From Desulfoferrobacter suflitae (lineage in GTDB: Bacteria > Desulfobacterota > Syntrophobacteria > Syntrophobacterales > Syntrophobacteraceae), in the NCBI RefSeq assembly GCF_022603395.1, contig NZ_JAIBKA010000005.1, positions 62,001 through 126,000 on the forward strand: a stretch of 64,000 nucleotides of DNA, given 5' to 3'. Of this stretch, positions 35,250 to 43,121 are shown one piece after another (position 1 is the first letter of the stretch; each line of letters opens with the position of its first letter). A program made the translations under genes and the position numbers. The notes below the pieces were generated by a model. That model made no database searches. It was not told where the DNA came from and saw only the letters and a program-made list of their open reading frames with translations.

Positions 35250-36185
35250 TCATTTTTCCAGAGCCAATTCAATCAGGCGGTCCAACAAACTGGAAAACGA
35301 AATACCGGCAGCGGCGGCCGCTTGTGGAAAAAGGCTGGTCTCAGTCATGCCGGGGATTGTGTTGGTTTCCAGTACGAAAATGTCATTGCCTGAAACGATC
35401 ATATCAGTGCGACTGTAGCCGCGGCAATATAAAGTCTGATGTGCTTGCTTGGCGTATGCCTGCGCTTTTGCCGCGAGCTCGGGTGTGATGCGGGCGGGAC
35501 AAATCTCCTGGGTAGCCCCAGGCAGATATTTCGCTTTGTAGTCAAAGAATTCGTACTCTTTACCGGGAACGATTTCAATCAATGGCAGGGCCGCCAACGC
35601 ATCATTGCCCAGCACGGCACCGGTAATTTCCACACCATCCAGATACTTTTCCAGGAGGCACAGGCGATCGTATTGCCAGGCAACTTCAAGGGCCTGGGCC
35701 AGGTCCGCCGCATCGTGCACGATGCTGAGACCAATGCTGGAACCCTCATGTTCCGGCTTGACCACCAGCGGCAACCCCAACTCTTTCACAACGGCGCGGC
35801 TGTCTCGAGAACCACGTCGATCCATGACGGCGAAGGGGGCAACCGGCAGCCCCGCCTGCACATAGAGCTGCTTGCTGAGAATTTTGTTCATGGCCACCGC
35901 GCTTCCAAGAACTCCACTGCCCTGATAAGGTATGCCGAGCAGATCCAGAAATCCCTGCACGGTGCCATCCTCACCCAGACGTCCGTGGAGAATGATCAAG
36001 GCCACGTCAATCCGGTCGGCCTCACGGGCCAGTCGCGCCAGGTCGTCCCTGGGATCATAGCGCAGAACCTCATAGCGTTCCTTGTCCAACGCCAGATAGA
36101 CCTGCTCCCCGCTCTTCAATGATACTTCCCGTTCGGCAGACTTGCCACCGGCGAGCAAGGCAACCTTTAGTTTACTCGAGTGCAT
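35250..36185 (-). CDS. ddl: D-alanine--D-alanine ligase
   Basis: ATP-grasp ligase that makes D-Ala-D-Ala for peptidoglycan. Motifs: LLAGGKSAEREVSLKSG at the N-terminus, LHGRLGEDGTVQGFLDLLGIPYQGSGVLGSAVAMNK, KPEHEGSSIGL in the ATP loop and YSRTDMIVSGNDIFVLETNTIPGMTETSLFP (metal ligands and oxyanion site). Length 311. It starts 17 bases after the HD-domain gene and is followed by the duplicated unknown protein; no mur genes are near. Confidence 0.96.
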   Translation of the reverse strand: MHSSKLKVALLAGGKSAEREVSLKSGEQVYLALDKERYEVLRYDPRDDLARLAREADRIDVALIILHGRLGEDGTVQGFLDLLGIPYQGSGVLGSAVAMNKILSKQLYVQAGLPVAPFAVMDRRGSRDSRAVVKELGLPLVVKPEHEGSSIGLSIVHDAADLAQALEVAWQYDRLCLLEKYLDGVEITGAVLGNDALAALPLIEIVPGKEYEFFDYKAKYLPGATQEICPARITPELAAKAQAYAKQAHQTLYCRGYSRTDMIVSGNDIFVLETNTIPGMTETSLFPQAAAAAGISFSSLLDRLIELALEK

Positions 36186-36202
36186 GCTGTTCTCCCTCCT
36201 CC

Positions 36203-36766
36203 TCAGAGTACCCTTTGCTGTGAGTGAAGCTGCAGACGTTCCAGGTCATACGGTTCCATGGTCAATCGCCCAAAGATCTTGCGTTCCAGAATGGCATACA
36301 GTTGCAGCTTTTGCAGCAACCGTTGCTCCTGTCGAGAAGTCTTTGCGTAGCGGTCGATAAGATCATAAAACCGCTCTTCCAGGGAAACCACCTGATCATG
36401 CTTCACGCGCTTATCTGCATAATTGACCAGTAAAGATTCGGTAATCGGTCCGTTCAGCCTAATGAGATCAAGATTTACATGATCTTGAACGATTGCCGCA
36501 AGCGCTAAGTAACCCCATTCGTGGAGTAGCTGTGCGCCCATGTTTTCATGCCGCACCCCGGTGGACAAGCTGCGAGACTTTGCAATATCGTGCAAGAGGG
36601 CACCGGCCTCTACCAATGCAGAGTTCAATCTCGCGCCGTTTTGCTTCAGGAGCTCTGCCAAGTAGAGGGCAATTTCCGCCACCAACAGACTGTGTCTTTG
36701 GATGTGTGGCGGCATCTGCGTTTTCCTCATCAATCTGAAACACTCGCTGCGTGTCGGAATGGCCAT
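36203..36766 (-). CDS. HD-domain phosphohydrolase family protein
   Basis: 187 residues with an HD/HDIG metal site: His in IQRHSLLVAEIALYLAE, the His-Asp pair in GALLHDIAKSRS, His in VRHENMGAQLL and IVQDHVNLD. The family hydrolyses nucleotides or phosphoesters; related single-domain proteins occur near cell-wall genes but the substrate is unknown. It overlaps no gene and precedes ddl by 17 bases, so the two are likely co-transcribed. Confidence 0.82.
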   Translation of the reverse strand: MAIPTRSECFRLMRKTQMPPHIQRHSLLVAEIALYLAELLKQNGARLNSALVEAGALLHDIAKSRSLSTGVRHENMGAQLLHEWGYLALAAIVQDHVNLDLIRLNGPITESLLVNYADKRVKHDQVVSLEERFYDLIDRYAKTSRQEQRLLQKLQLYAILERKIFGRLTMEPYDLERLQLHSQQRVL

Positions 36767-37465
36767 AATCTGAGCGAATCCTTTGAGGTGATTGTCGGTG
36801 TTTTCCTAATATATCATTTTAGAGAAATTTGTAAGCCTGGTTGTGTCTTGGTCACCCGCGGATTCATCGGAGAGATACGGCGTACGCCGGGATTTGGCTG
36901 ACGGGGAAATCTATCAGTCCTGTTTGCAGCCACATGGGAGGTTCCATCGGACACGGTTGATGGGGCCGATCGTCTTAATGGTCTGGTCAAGAGTGAATTT
37001 TTATGAAAAGTCGAGATAAACAGAGATCGACCTGGCTCACTTCAGAGAAGCACTCACTTGATAATGAGCAACTCATTGAAATATTAGAGAAACAATCTAT
37101 TCTGCATAATCACTTTGTTGTCAATATGTTACCTTTGCTCAGATGCTAACATCAATTCATGCTGATAGATTTCCAGATCGTAATGGAATGGGCCTTTCTC
37201 GCTCAAACTACGGCAGATCAGTTTTGACGGTTTGGGGAGCAGTGAATTAGAAATGTGCCCACCAACAAGGGGGCTGAAAGATGTTCAAATCACCTCAATG
37301 TCAATCTTTTTCTTTTTTAAATCAGTAAGTTCGAGTTCCTTTGGTCATTGCTATTGATGGTATGGGGCTCCTGCTGGCGCTAATCGCTGATCCGTTGGGT
37401 GTGGGTTGGCAGAGGTAAGGGTCTTATGAGCTGGCCGCGTTTGAATTTGCGGGAGGGGTCGTGCT
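36767..37465. other. 700-base region before the DnaA-like gene
   Basis: This stretch is more AT-rich than its neighbours, above all 37000-37330. I found no canonical DnaA box (TTATCCACA) in it, and dnaN is not next to the DnaA-like gene, so it does not look like oriC. A 48-codon frame (37003-37149, plus) is listed separately. The rest shows no recognisable element. Confidence 0.45.
37003..37149 (+). CDS. Possible small protein (48 residues), unrecognised
   Basis: An ATG at 37003 opens a frame of 48 codons ending in TAA at 37149. The product is charged and soluble (starts MKSRDKQRSTWLTSEKHSLD, with an acidic helix after it). A weak AAGAG lies nine bases upstream. Its AT-rich content matches the region around it. 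It may be a remnant or chance frame. Confidence 0.25.
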   Translation: MKSRDKQRSTWLTSEKHSLDNEQLIEILEKQSILHNHFVVNMLPLLRC

Positions 37466-38824
37466 ATGTGTGAAGAATGGCAGCACATTAAAAGTGAGTT
37501 AAAGAAGAGCCTTTCGAAAGGGCAGTACGATCTTTGGGTATCCACAGTGGATTTTATCGACCAGAAGGAGGACCGTCTCATTTTGGCCTGCCGCAATCGA
37601 TTTCACATCGAGTGGCTGCGCGAAAAGCTCCAACCCAGGTTGCTGAGCGTTTCCCGCCAATATTTTCCGCAGGTCAAGAAACTGGAATACCAAATTGCAT
37701 CGGCCGATGATCTGAAAGTCACAGTGGAGAATCAAGAGCTCGATGTTCCACTTCAGATGAGCTTCAGTGATCTGATCCGTCGCCCGGGGCCAAAATTTAA
37801 TCCGAAATTTACCTTTGATCAGTTTGTCGTCGGGCAATGCAACCAGTTTGCCTATGCCGCCTCCATGGCCATGGCCAATGGACAGCAGTTTTTTGATCAG
37901 TCGGTCTACCTGCTTTCCGAGACCGGGCTTGGGAAGAGTCATCTATCGCACGCCATCGGCAACCACTTGCTCAGTCAAAAGCCGGATCTACGCGTGCAGT
38001 ATTTAACGACCGAGCAATTTGCCAATGAAATGATCTATGCCCTCAGGAATGACAAAATTGACGCCTTCAAGAATAAATTTCGTTCCGGATGCGACATCTT
38101 ACTTCTGGAGCGCATTGAATTCCTGAGCGGGAAGGAAAAGATTCAGAATGAATTGATTTATACTTTGGATGAGCTTCTGGACCGGGGCAAGAAAGTATTG
38201 TGCACAGGCAGCTCCTATCCCAAAGACATTCCCAAGATCAACAGTGAATTGAAATCTCGACTGGGGGGCTTGATGCTGGCTCCCATCGAGCGTCCCGATT
38301 TCCAGACGCGCATGGAGATTATCAAACGCAAAGCGCAAATCGAAAATGTCAAGGTTCCCATGGATGTTGTCGAGTTTCTGGCGGACAGGATCACCAGCGA
38401 CGTTCGGCAGCTGGAAAGCTGCCTTGTGGGGTTGGTCGCCAAGACCAATATCATGGGAGTGCCGATATCCCTCAACGTTGCCCGGGACATCACGCAAACC
38501 CTGTTGGATCGGCTGCCCAAAATTACCATTGATCACGTGCAAAAGGTGGTATGCGAAAGCTACCAGGTCTCCGTTGCCGACCTGCAGTCGGCTTCCCGCA
38601 GAAAACAGCTGGCCCTGGCACGCAAGGTGGCCATGTATCTGTGCCGCCAATACACCTCAGAATCCCTGGCGACTATCGGCAAGTCGTTTAAACGAAGCCA
38701 CAGTTCGGTAGTATATGCGGTCAACGGATTGAATAAGGAAATGGTCGAGAAAAACAGCAAACTAAAGCGTCAAGTGGAATATCTCAGTCGCCGTCTGGAA
38801 ACCAGCTGTCTTTCCAGCCGATAA
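37466..38824 (+). CDS. DnaA-like initiator paralogue with degenerate ATPase motifs
   Basis: 452 residues with the full DnaA order: domain I (about 1-80), a short linker, an AAA+ domain (about 110-330) and domain IV (about 355-440, with [22 protein letters not shown] and [11 protein letters not shown]). The AAA+ site is altered. The P-loop reads SETGLGKS (151-158) where DnaA has GGVGLGKT, and Walker B reads LLLERIEFL (Glu215-Arg216) where DnaA has LLIDDIQFL. The box VII arginine (KSRLGGL) and the sensor 2 arginine (SDVRQLES) are kept. The signature helix has RSHSSVVYA in place of RDHTTVLHA, so box recognition may differ. It is not next to dnaN, so it is probably a second, regulatory DnaA. The region 5' of it is AT-rich. 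Confidence 0.82.
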   Translation: MCEEWQHIKSELKKSLSKGQYDLWVSTVDFIDQKEDRLILACRNRFHIEWLREKLQPRLLSVSRQYFPQVKKLEYQIASADDLKVTVENQELDVPLQMSFSDLIRRPGPKFNPKFTFDQFVVGQCNQFAYAASMAMANGQQFFDQSVYLLSETGLGKSHLSHAIGNHLLSQKPDLRVQYLTTEQFANEMIYALRNDKIDAFKNKFRSGCDILLLERIEFLSGKEKIQNELIYTLDELLDRGKKVLCTGSSYPKDIPKINSELKSRLGGLMLAPIERPDFQTRMEIIKRKAQIENVKVPMDVVEFLADRITSDVRQLESCLVGLVAKTNIMGVPISLNVARDITQTLLDRLPKITIDHVQKVVCESYQVSVADLQSASRRKQLALARKVAMYLCRQYTSESLATIGKSFKRSHSSVVYAVNGLNKEMVEKNSKLKRQVEYLSRRLETSCLSSR

Positions 38825-38934
38825 AGAATCGTTCACATGGATTGTTTCGGTCAGCAGCACAGAATCCTTCACCCATCTCGCCCTTTACCGGGCTCCGAGC
38901 CCAATCAACTTAACGGTAAAACCCTCCATCCAGG

Positions 38935-39219
38935 CTATTCCTGATTGATCTTTTCGCGCAGCACACCAGAACATTTGAAGGTGATCACCTTGCGCGGGGA
39001 GAGCATGATCGGGTCGCCCGTTTGCGGATTACGACCGCGTCTTTGATTCTTGTCTTTAACACTGAATTTACCAAATCCACTGATCAAAACGTCTTCACCC
39101 TGCTCCAGGGATTGTTTGACTATCTCAAAAAGTGTCTCGATGATATGGGCAGACTCGGTCTTGGTGAAGATGTTTTTGGCAAACAGATTCTCTACAATAT
39201 GCGCCTTCGTCAAAGTCAT
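38935..39219 (-). CDS. ihfA: Integration host factor / HU family protein (IHF alpha-like)
   Basis: 94-residue DNA-bending protein starting MTLTKAHIVENLF, with GEDVLISGFGKFSVKDKNQRRGRNPQTGDPIMLSPRKVITFKCSG, the beta-arm with the conserved Pro of NPQTG that inserts into DNA. The wording is closer to IHF alpha than to HU, but that split is uncertain. The frame is open to 39297; the ATG at 39219 follows AGGAGAG. It converges on the DnaA-like gene and lies after tRNA-Met and its terminator. Confidence 0.85.
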   Translation of the reverse strand: MTLTKAHIVENLFAKNIFTKTESAHIIETLFEIVKQSLEQGEDVLISGFGKFSVKDKNQRRGRNPQTGDPIMLSPRKVITFKCSGVLREKINQE

Positions 39220-39340
39220 GCAAGCTCTCCTTTTTGTCGGCATTACCCAGAGGCGAAAGTCAGGCGACCTGTCACCGGCCAATTGTTGGAGTGACATCGA
39301 CCTTATAGCCTAATTAAAGGATAATTTACTGTTTTTCAAC

Positions 39341-39376
39341 AAAAAAATAGGGGCTCCAAGCGAATAAGGAACCCCT
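39341..39376 (-). terminator. Intrinsic terminator of tRNA-Met
   Basis: On the minus strand a 9-base-pair stem, AGGGGTTCC (39376-39368) with GGAGCCCCT (39357-39349), has a 10-base loop and is followed by A and seven Ts (39347-39341). It starts 14 bases after the tRNA 3' end. Confidence 0.88.
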
Positions 39377-39389
39377 CACTAAATCTTAA

Positions 39390-39466
39390 TGGTGGCGGTG
39401 CAGGGACTTGAACCCCGGACACTGCGGATATGAGCCGCATGCTCTGACCTACTGAGCTACACCGCC
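39390..39466 (-). tRNA. tRNA-Met (CAT), elongator type
   Basis: Full cloverleaf on the minus strand: acceptor GGCGGTG with CACCGCC, D-arm TAGCTCAGTAGG, anticodon stem TGCGG/CCGCA with loop CTCATAT (anticodon CAT), T-arm GGGGTTCAAGTCCC and an encoded CCA end. G1-C72 pairing excludes the initiator form. A CAT anticodon could also be a tRNA-Ile that is modified to lysidine, but the acceptor and loop fit elongator Met. Confidence 0.93.
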
Positions 39467-39592
39467 AAAAGCACAGGGAAATCTATAGTAAAACTTCTTC
39501 ATAGTCAACCCAAAAGGTGCAAGATTGGTCCTCTCTCACTGCCGTCCAAACAACTCAGGGGGGACGGAATCCGCCGTACGCTCCCCCAGTCC

Positions 39593-41196
39593 GCAGCAAT
39601 TCTCATTTTGAAGATTTTGTCCTGGACAGCACGCCCATAGTCGTGTATGCAATTGTTATTTGGACTGTTTTTAGGCCCATAACAATTTGCAGCAGGACTG
39701 GAGGGGAGATGTCCAATAAACCGGTTAAATTGGAGACGTTGTTGAGCTTTCTGCGAGCCGCCATTGATCACTTCCCGGATCAGCGAACCGGCAACAATAC
39801 CACCTATAGCATGCAAGACATTGGTATGGCCGCGTTTTCCGTGTTCTACACTCAGAATCCTTCATTCCTCGCACATCAAAAAGCAATGCGCCAACGCACC
39901 GGTAGAGACAATACTCAAACTATTTTTGGTATCCAACAAATTCCTTCCGATAACCACATCCGAGACATGCTTGACCCAGTTGCTCCATCATATCTTTCGC
40001 AGGTCTTTGACAATGTGTTCGAAACTCTTAAAACGCAGAATCTGCTCTCGCCTATGCTCTGGTACCGGGACAATTTGGCGATGGCCTTTGATGGTACCTA
40101 CCATTTTTCATCCAAGAAGATTCATTGCCCGAATTGTTCAACCACTATGCGCAAAGATGGTTCGGTAACCTATCATCATAGTGCCATTACACCGGTGATC
40201 GTAAACCCTGCCCACAACGTGGCGATTTCCCTGGCTCCTGAATTCGTTGTCCCTCAAGATGGCAGTGACAAACAGGACTGTGAAACCAATGCCGCTAAGC
40301 GGTGGCTGGAAAAGCACGGCGATAAATTCCGTAAAATTGCTGTAACTATTCTGGGCGACGACCTCTATTGTCGTCAACCAATGTGCCGGCTGGTTCTCTC
40401 CAAGGGGTTCAACTTCTTGTTTGTGTGCAAGCCCGATTCGCATAAAAGCCTTTATCGATGGGTGGAACTGCTGGAGCAGCATGGAGACCTCAACCAATTT
40501 GTTATCACCCGTTGGAATGGGAAGCAGCGGGAGATCTACACCTATAAATACGCCAACGACGTGCCTCTGCGCGACACCGAAGATGCATTGACAGTCAACT
40601 GGATGGAGTTGACCATTTCCAAAGAAGACGGTCAAGTGCTCTACAAAAATGCCTTTGCCACCAATTTTAAGATTACCGATCATAATGTGGAGATCCTTGT
40701 CGCCGGTGGCCGCAGCCGCTGGAAAGTAGAAAATGAGAACAATAATACGCTGAAGACCAAAGGCTACAATCTCGAACACAATTACGGACACGGCAAGCAG
40801 CACCTGTCCTCACTGCTGGTCGCCTTCAACCTGCTGGCCTTTTTGTTCCATACCGTCTTGGAATGGACCGACCAAGACTACCAGCGGCTTCGAAAGATTC
40901 TACCGTCACGCAAGACATTCTTCGATGACCTACGGGCCTTGACCCGCTACATTTGTTTTGATAGCTGGCAACACCTCCTGGACTTTATGCTAAAGGGCCT
41001 TACGCGCGCTGCACCTGGATAAGCGATGGATTGTAGAGAGGACATCTTCAGCGTATATTGCCCGCCCGCAACACGAACTACAGACAAGATTGAACTCGGA
41101 AACGTCTTACCAGAAGACGCAGGCTATATCTTTGCCCTCGCATCACCTGGGAGCAAGTGCGAAAAACTCGACAAAACCCAAAATGAGAATTGCTGC
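39593..41196 (+). mobile_element. Complete insertion sequence with terminal inverted repeats (ISNCY, possibly ISDol1 group)
   Basis: 1,604 bases. Left end GCAGCAATTCTCATTTTG (39593-39610) and right end CAAAATGAGAATTGCTGC (41179-41196) are a perfect 18-base inverted repeat, with a further imperfect match inward (TTTTGTC). The flanks carry a 7-base direct repeat, CCAGTCC (39586-39592 and 41197-41203), a target site duplication. One transposase gene fills it. The size and 7-base duplication fit the ISDol1 group of the ISNCY family as I recall it; the family name is less sure than the boundaries. Confidence 0.9.
39709..41022 (+). CDS. Transposase of the IS element at 39593-41196
   Basis: 437 residues from the ATG at 39709, which follows GAGGGGAG. 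DDE catalytic residues can be assigned to LAMAFDGTYHFSS (first Asp), ILGDDLYCRQP (second Asp) and SRWKVENENNNTLKTKGYNLEHNYGHG (Glu, in a Y/W-x-x-E-like region). A zinc-ribbon-like pair, HCPNCSTTM, sits after the first Asp. The frame is intact and lies between perfect terminal repeats, so the element may be active. The in-frame extension to 39517 crosses the left end of the element and is not real. Confidence 0.92.
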   Translation: MSNKPVKLETLLSFLRAAIDHFPDQRTGNNTTYSMQDIGMAAFSVFYTQNPSFLAHQKAMRQRTGRDNTQTIFGIQQIPSDNHIRDMLDPVAPSYLSQVFDNVFETLKTQNLLSPMLWYRDNLAMAFDGTYHFSSKKIHCPNCSTTMRKDGSVTYHHSAITPVIVNPAHNVAISLAPEFVVPQDGSDKQDCETNAAKRWLEKHGDKFRKIAVTILGDDLYCRQPMCRLVLSKGFNFLFVCKPDSHKSLYRWVELLEQHGDLNQFVITRWNGKQREIYTYKYANDVPLRDTEDALTVNWMELTISKEDGQVLYKNAFATNFKITDHNVEILVAGGRSRWKVENENNNTLKTKGYNLEHNYGHGKQHLSSLLVAFNLLAFLFHTVLEWTDQDYQRLRKILPSRKTFFDDLRALTRYICFDSWQHLLDFMLKGLTRAAPG

Positions 41197-41213
41197 CCAG
41201 TCCGGGATTGCAA

Positions 41214-41242
41214 TTGACAAAAAACAGTGTTTCAGTTAAATG
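41214..41242 (+). promoter_or_regulatory. Possible promoter for the QueD gene
   Basis: TTGACA (41214-41219), a perfect -35 box, then 17 bases, then TAAATG (41237-41242), a weak -10. It lies just outside the right end of the insertion sequence, so the insertion leaves it intact. Confidence 0.4.
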
Positions 41243-41394
41243 TTGTTGACCGCTGAGAGAATTTTTTCTGTTTTTTGAGGTGGTTAGACAAACCCTGGAA
41301 ATGCTGGCGTGGAAACCAAATTCGTTTATACCCACATGTGATCAACCGGAAACAACAACCCGGCAACACGATATTGTCCTGAGGAGAAATCGCT

Positions 41395-41811
41395 TTGACC
41401 AATCAGCCATTGTATGAAGTCATGATTATCAGTGATTTTGCCGCCGCTCACAATTTGCGGAACTTCCGCGGCAAATGTGAAAACCTGCACGGCCACAACT
41501 GGAACATCGAAGTGGTGCTGCGTGGACGACGCCTTAACGAGAGCGGCATTCTGGTAGATTTTGCCGAAGTGAAACAGACCACTCGCGACCTGCTTGCCGA
41601 ACTGGATCACAGTTACCTGAACGATTTGCCTTTTTTTAAGGATCACAATCCATCTTCGGAAAATATCGCCCGCTTTCTGTTTGAGCGTTTGGCGGAAAAG
41701 ATCGCGGGCAACAATCTATGGGTGCACAGGGTGACCGCCTGGGAATCCAATGATGCGTGCGCCACCTTTATGTATGATGATGGCTTCCGGGCGGAAACCA
41801 ACCGGGCCTGA
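41395..41811 (+). CDS. queD: 6-carboxy-5,6,7,8-tetrahydropterin synthase / PTPS family protein
   Basis: 138 residues of the 6-pyruvoyl-tetrahydropterin synthase fold. Zinc ligands are His19 (SDFAAAHNL), His32 and His34 (CENLHGHNW), with Cys28 as catalytic residue. The segments LVDFAEVKQ, LDHSYLND and NPSSENIARFLFERL are typical of QueD, the second enzyme of the queuosine/preQ0 route. No other queuosine gene lies nearby. Start is TTG at 41395 with GAGGAG eight bases upstream. Confidence 0.88.
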   Translation: MTNQPLYEVMIISDFAAAHNLRNFRGKCENLHGHNWNIEVVLRGRRLNESGILVDFAEVKQTTRDLLAELDHSYLNDLPFFKDHNPSSENIARFLFERLAEKIAGNNLWVHRVTAWESNDACATFMYDDGFRAETNRA

Positions 41812-41826
41812 AAAGGAGTGAGAACA

Positions 41827-43056
41827 ATGAAATTGCGTAGCGTGAGGGCGGAGAGCTTGCGGAGGAATTCGTTTGTAATGAGTAGCCTTAAGTGCCTTTG
41901 TGTGTTTTTTTCGGCTGTTCTTATAACGGCCTACGGCAACTCCGGCTGGGCACTGCAACGGCATGAGTTGACGCCGGGGCAAGCAACGACCGAGGATAGT
42001 GCAACCAGTGTGGCCGGCCGTTCCACGGCACACTCCCAGACTCCTTCACCTACAGCAGGGGCAACTGCGCCCGTCGCAAGCCAACTCTCTGCCCCAAGCG
42101 AACATCCCCCCCCACCCGGTTCACAGCAAACATCGACCCCCTCTTTATCTTCGCCGGCAGCAACCAGCCAAACACCCTCCGGCGAGGAACATATCAGCAA
42201 ACCATCACTGCCCATGGCGGAAGGCGATCATACTGCCATTGCCCCACCCGAAGGACTTCCGGAACATGATGAGGAAGAGGATGCGCATGTCGAGCACGGA
42301 GTCGTGCTGCCAAAGATCTCACCGACCCCCGGAGTCAGTTTTGTTGAAACCATGATCAGTCTGATGGAGCATGAGCTGAGCGGCCGGACCCTTGGCTGGC
42401 GTCCTAACGACATTATCCTCGGCCGGCTCACCGATAACATAAACAGCTTTCAGCTGGGCGTTTTGGAAGCCCTCAGATTCACTACTCTGCGTCTCAAAGA
42501 CAGCCTCACCCGAATGGGAGATGCCGACGCCTACGATCCCGATTTGGAAGCGGCTCTCAATCTATTGATGAACCGGGCAACACTCTTCTGGTTTCCATCC
42601 GCAGAGAATTCCTATGGTGAAGCCGTAGACCATTTGAAGCAATTTTTGGTGAAGCTGGAAAAAGGTCAGCGCCATTTCTACTACCGCAGCGACAATCTTC
42701 AGCTGCTGATCTCCACCTACCGAGACCTGATGGGCAATGTGAACAGGAATTTGATCCGAGAAAATGTCGGCTGGTTTGAAAGTGACGACTACTTTTACTA
42801 CGCCAAGGGGGTGGCGCATGTCTACTTTGAGATCTTGAAAGTGGTAAGGGTAGGCTTCGAAAGCCAGCTGGCCTTGACTTTGGATGCGGTGGCGATAATG
42901 GATGAGGTGCTGCATGAACTCTATCGGGCTGAACAGATGGACCCCTGGCTGGTGCTCAATGCCGGCCCCAACAGCTTTCTTGCCAATCACCGGGCCAACC
43001 TGAACGCACCGTTGAGTGAGGTGGCGCACCTGCTGGTCATTCTCAGTCAATTATAG
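41827..43056 (+). CDS. DUF2333 family protein with a signal/anchor and proline-rich linker
   Basis: 409 residues. A basic N-terminus and one hydrophobic helix (about residues 21-40) target it to the inner membrane or periplasm. Residues about 45-150 are a low-complexity linker rich in Pro, Ser and Thr. The rest matches the DUF2333 pattern: FVETMISLMEHELS, WRPNDIILGRLTDNINSFQLGVLEALR, the Trp-containing AENSYGEAVDHLKQF and GWFESDDYFYYAKGVAHVYFEILK. Function is unknown. The ATG at 41827 follows AAAGGAG by nine bases. It is 15 bases after QueD, same strand. Confidence 0.82.
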   Translation: MKLRSVRAESLRRNSFVMSSLKCLCVFFSAVLITAYGNSGWALQRHELTPGQATTEDSATSVAGRSTAHSQTPSPTAGATAPVASQLSAPSEHPPPPGSQQTSTPSLSSPAATSQTPSGEEHISKPSLPMAEGDHTAIAPPEGLPEHDEEEDAHVEHGVVLPKISPTPGVSFVETMISLMEHELSGRTLGWRPNDIILGRLTDNINSFQLGVLEALRFTTLRLKDSLTRMGDADAYDPDLEAALNLLMNRATLFWFPSAENSYGEAVDHLKQFLVKLEKGQRHFYYRSDNLQLLISTYRDLMGNVNRNLIRENVGWFESDDYFYYAKGVAHVYFEILKVVRVGFESQLALTLDAVAIMDEVLHELYRAEQMDPWLVLNAGPNSFLANHRANLNAPLSEVAHLLVILSQL

Positions 43057-43068
43057 CTTCATAAGACC

Positions 43069-43108
43069 CGGGGAAGGCTGAGCATCCATCCGCTTGCAGC
43101 TTTCCCCG
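43069..43108. terminator. Hairpin between convergent DUF2333 and M48 genes
   Basis: A 12-base-pair stem with one G-T pair: CGGGGAAGGCTG (43069-43080) and CAGCTTTCCCCG (43097-43108), loop of 16 bases. No U-run on either strand. Confidence 0.5.
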
Positions 43109-43121
43109 ATAATCCCCTCTA

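Noticed and set aside
36767-37465. Replication origin next to a DnaA gene
   Set aside because: No TTATCCACA boxes seen, dnaN does not follow, and the DnaA-like protein is itself degenerate.
39390-39466. Initiator tRNA-fMet
   Set aside because: The first and last acceptor bases pair (G1-C72), whereas initiators have a mismatch there.
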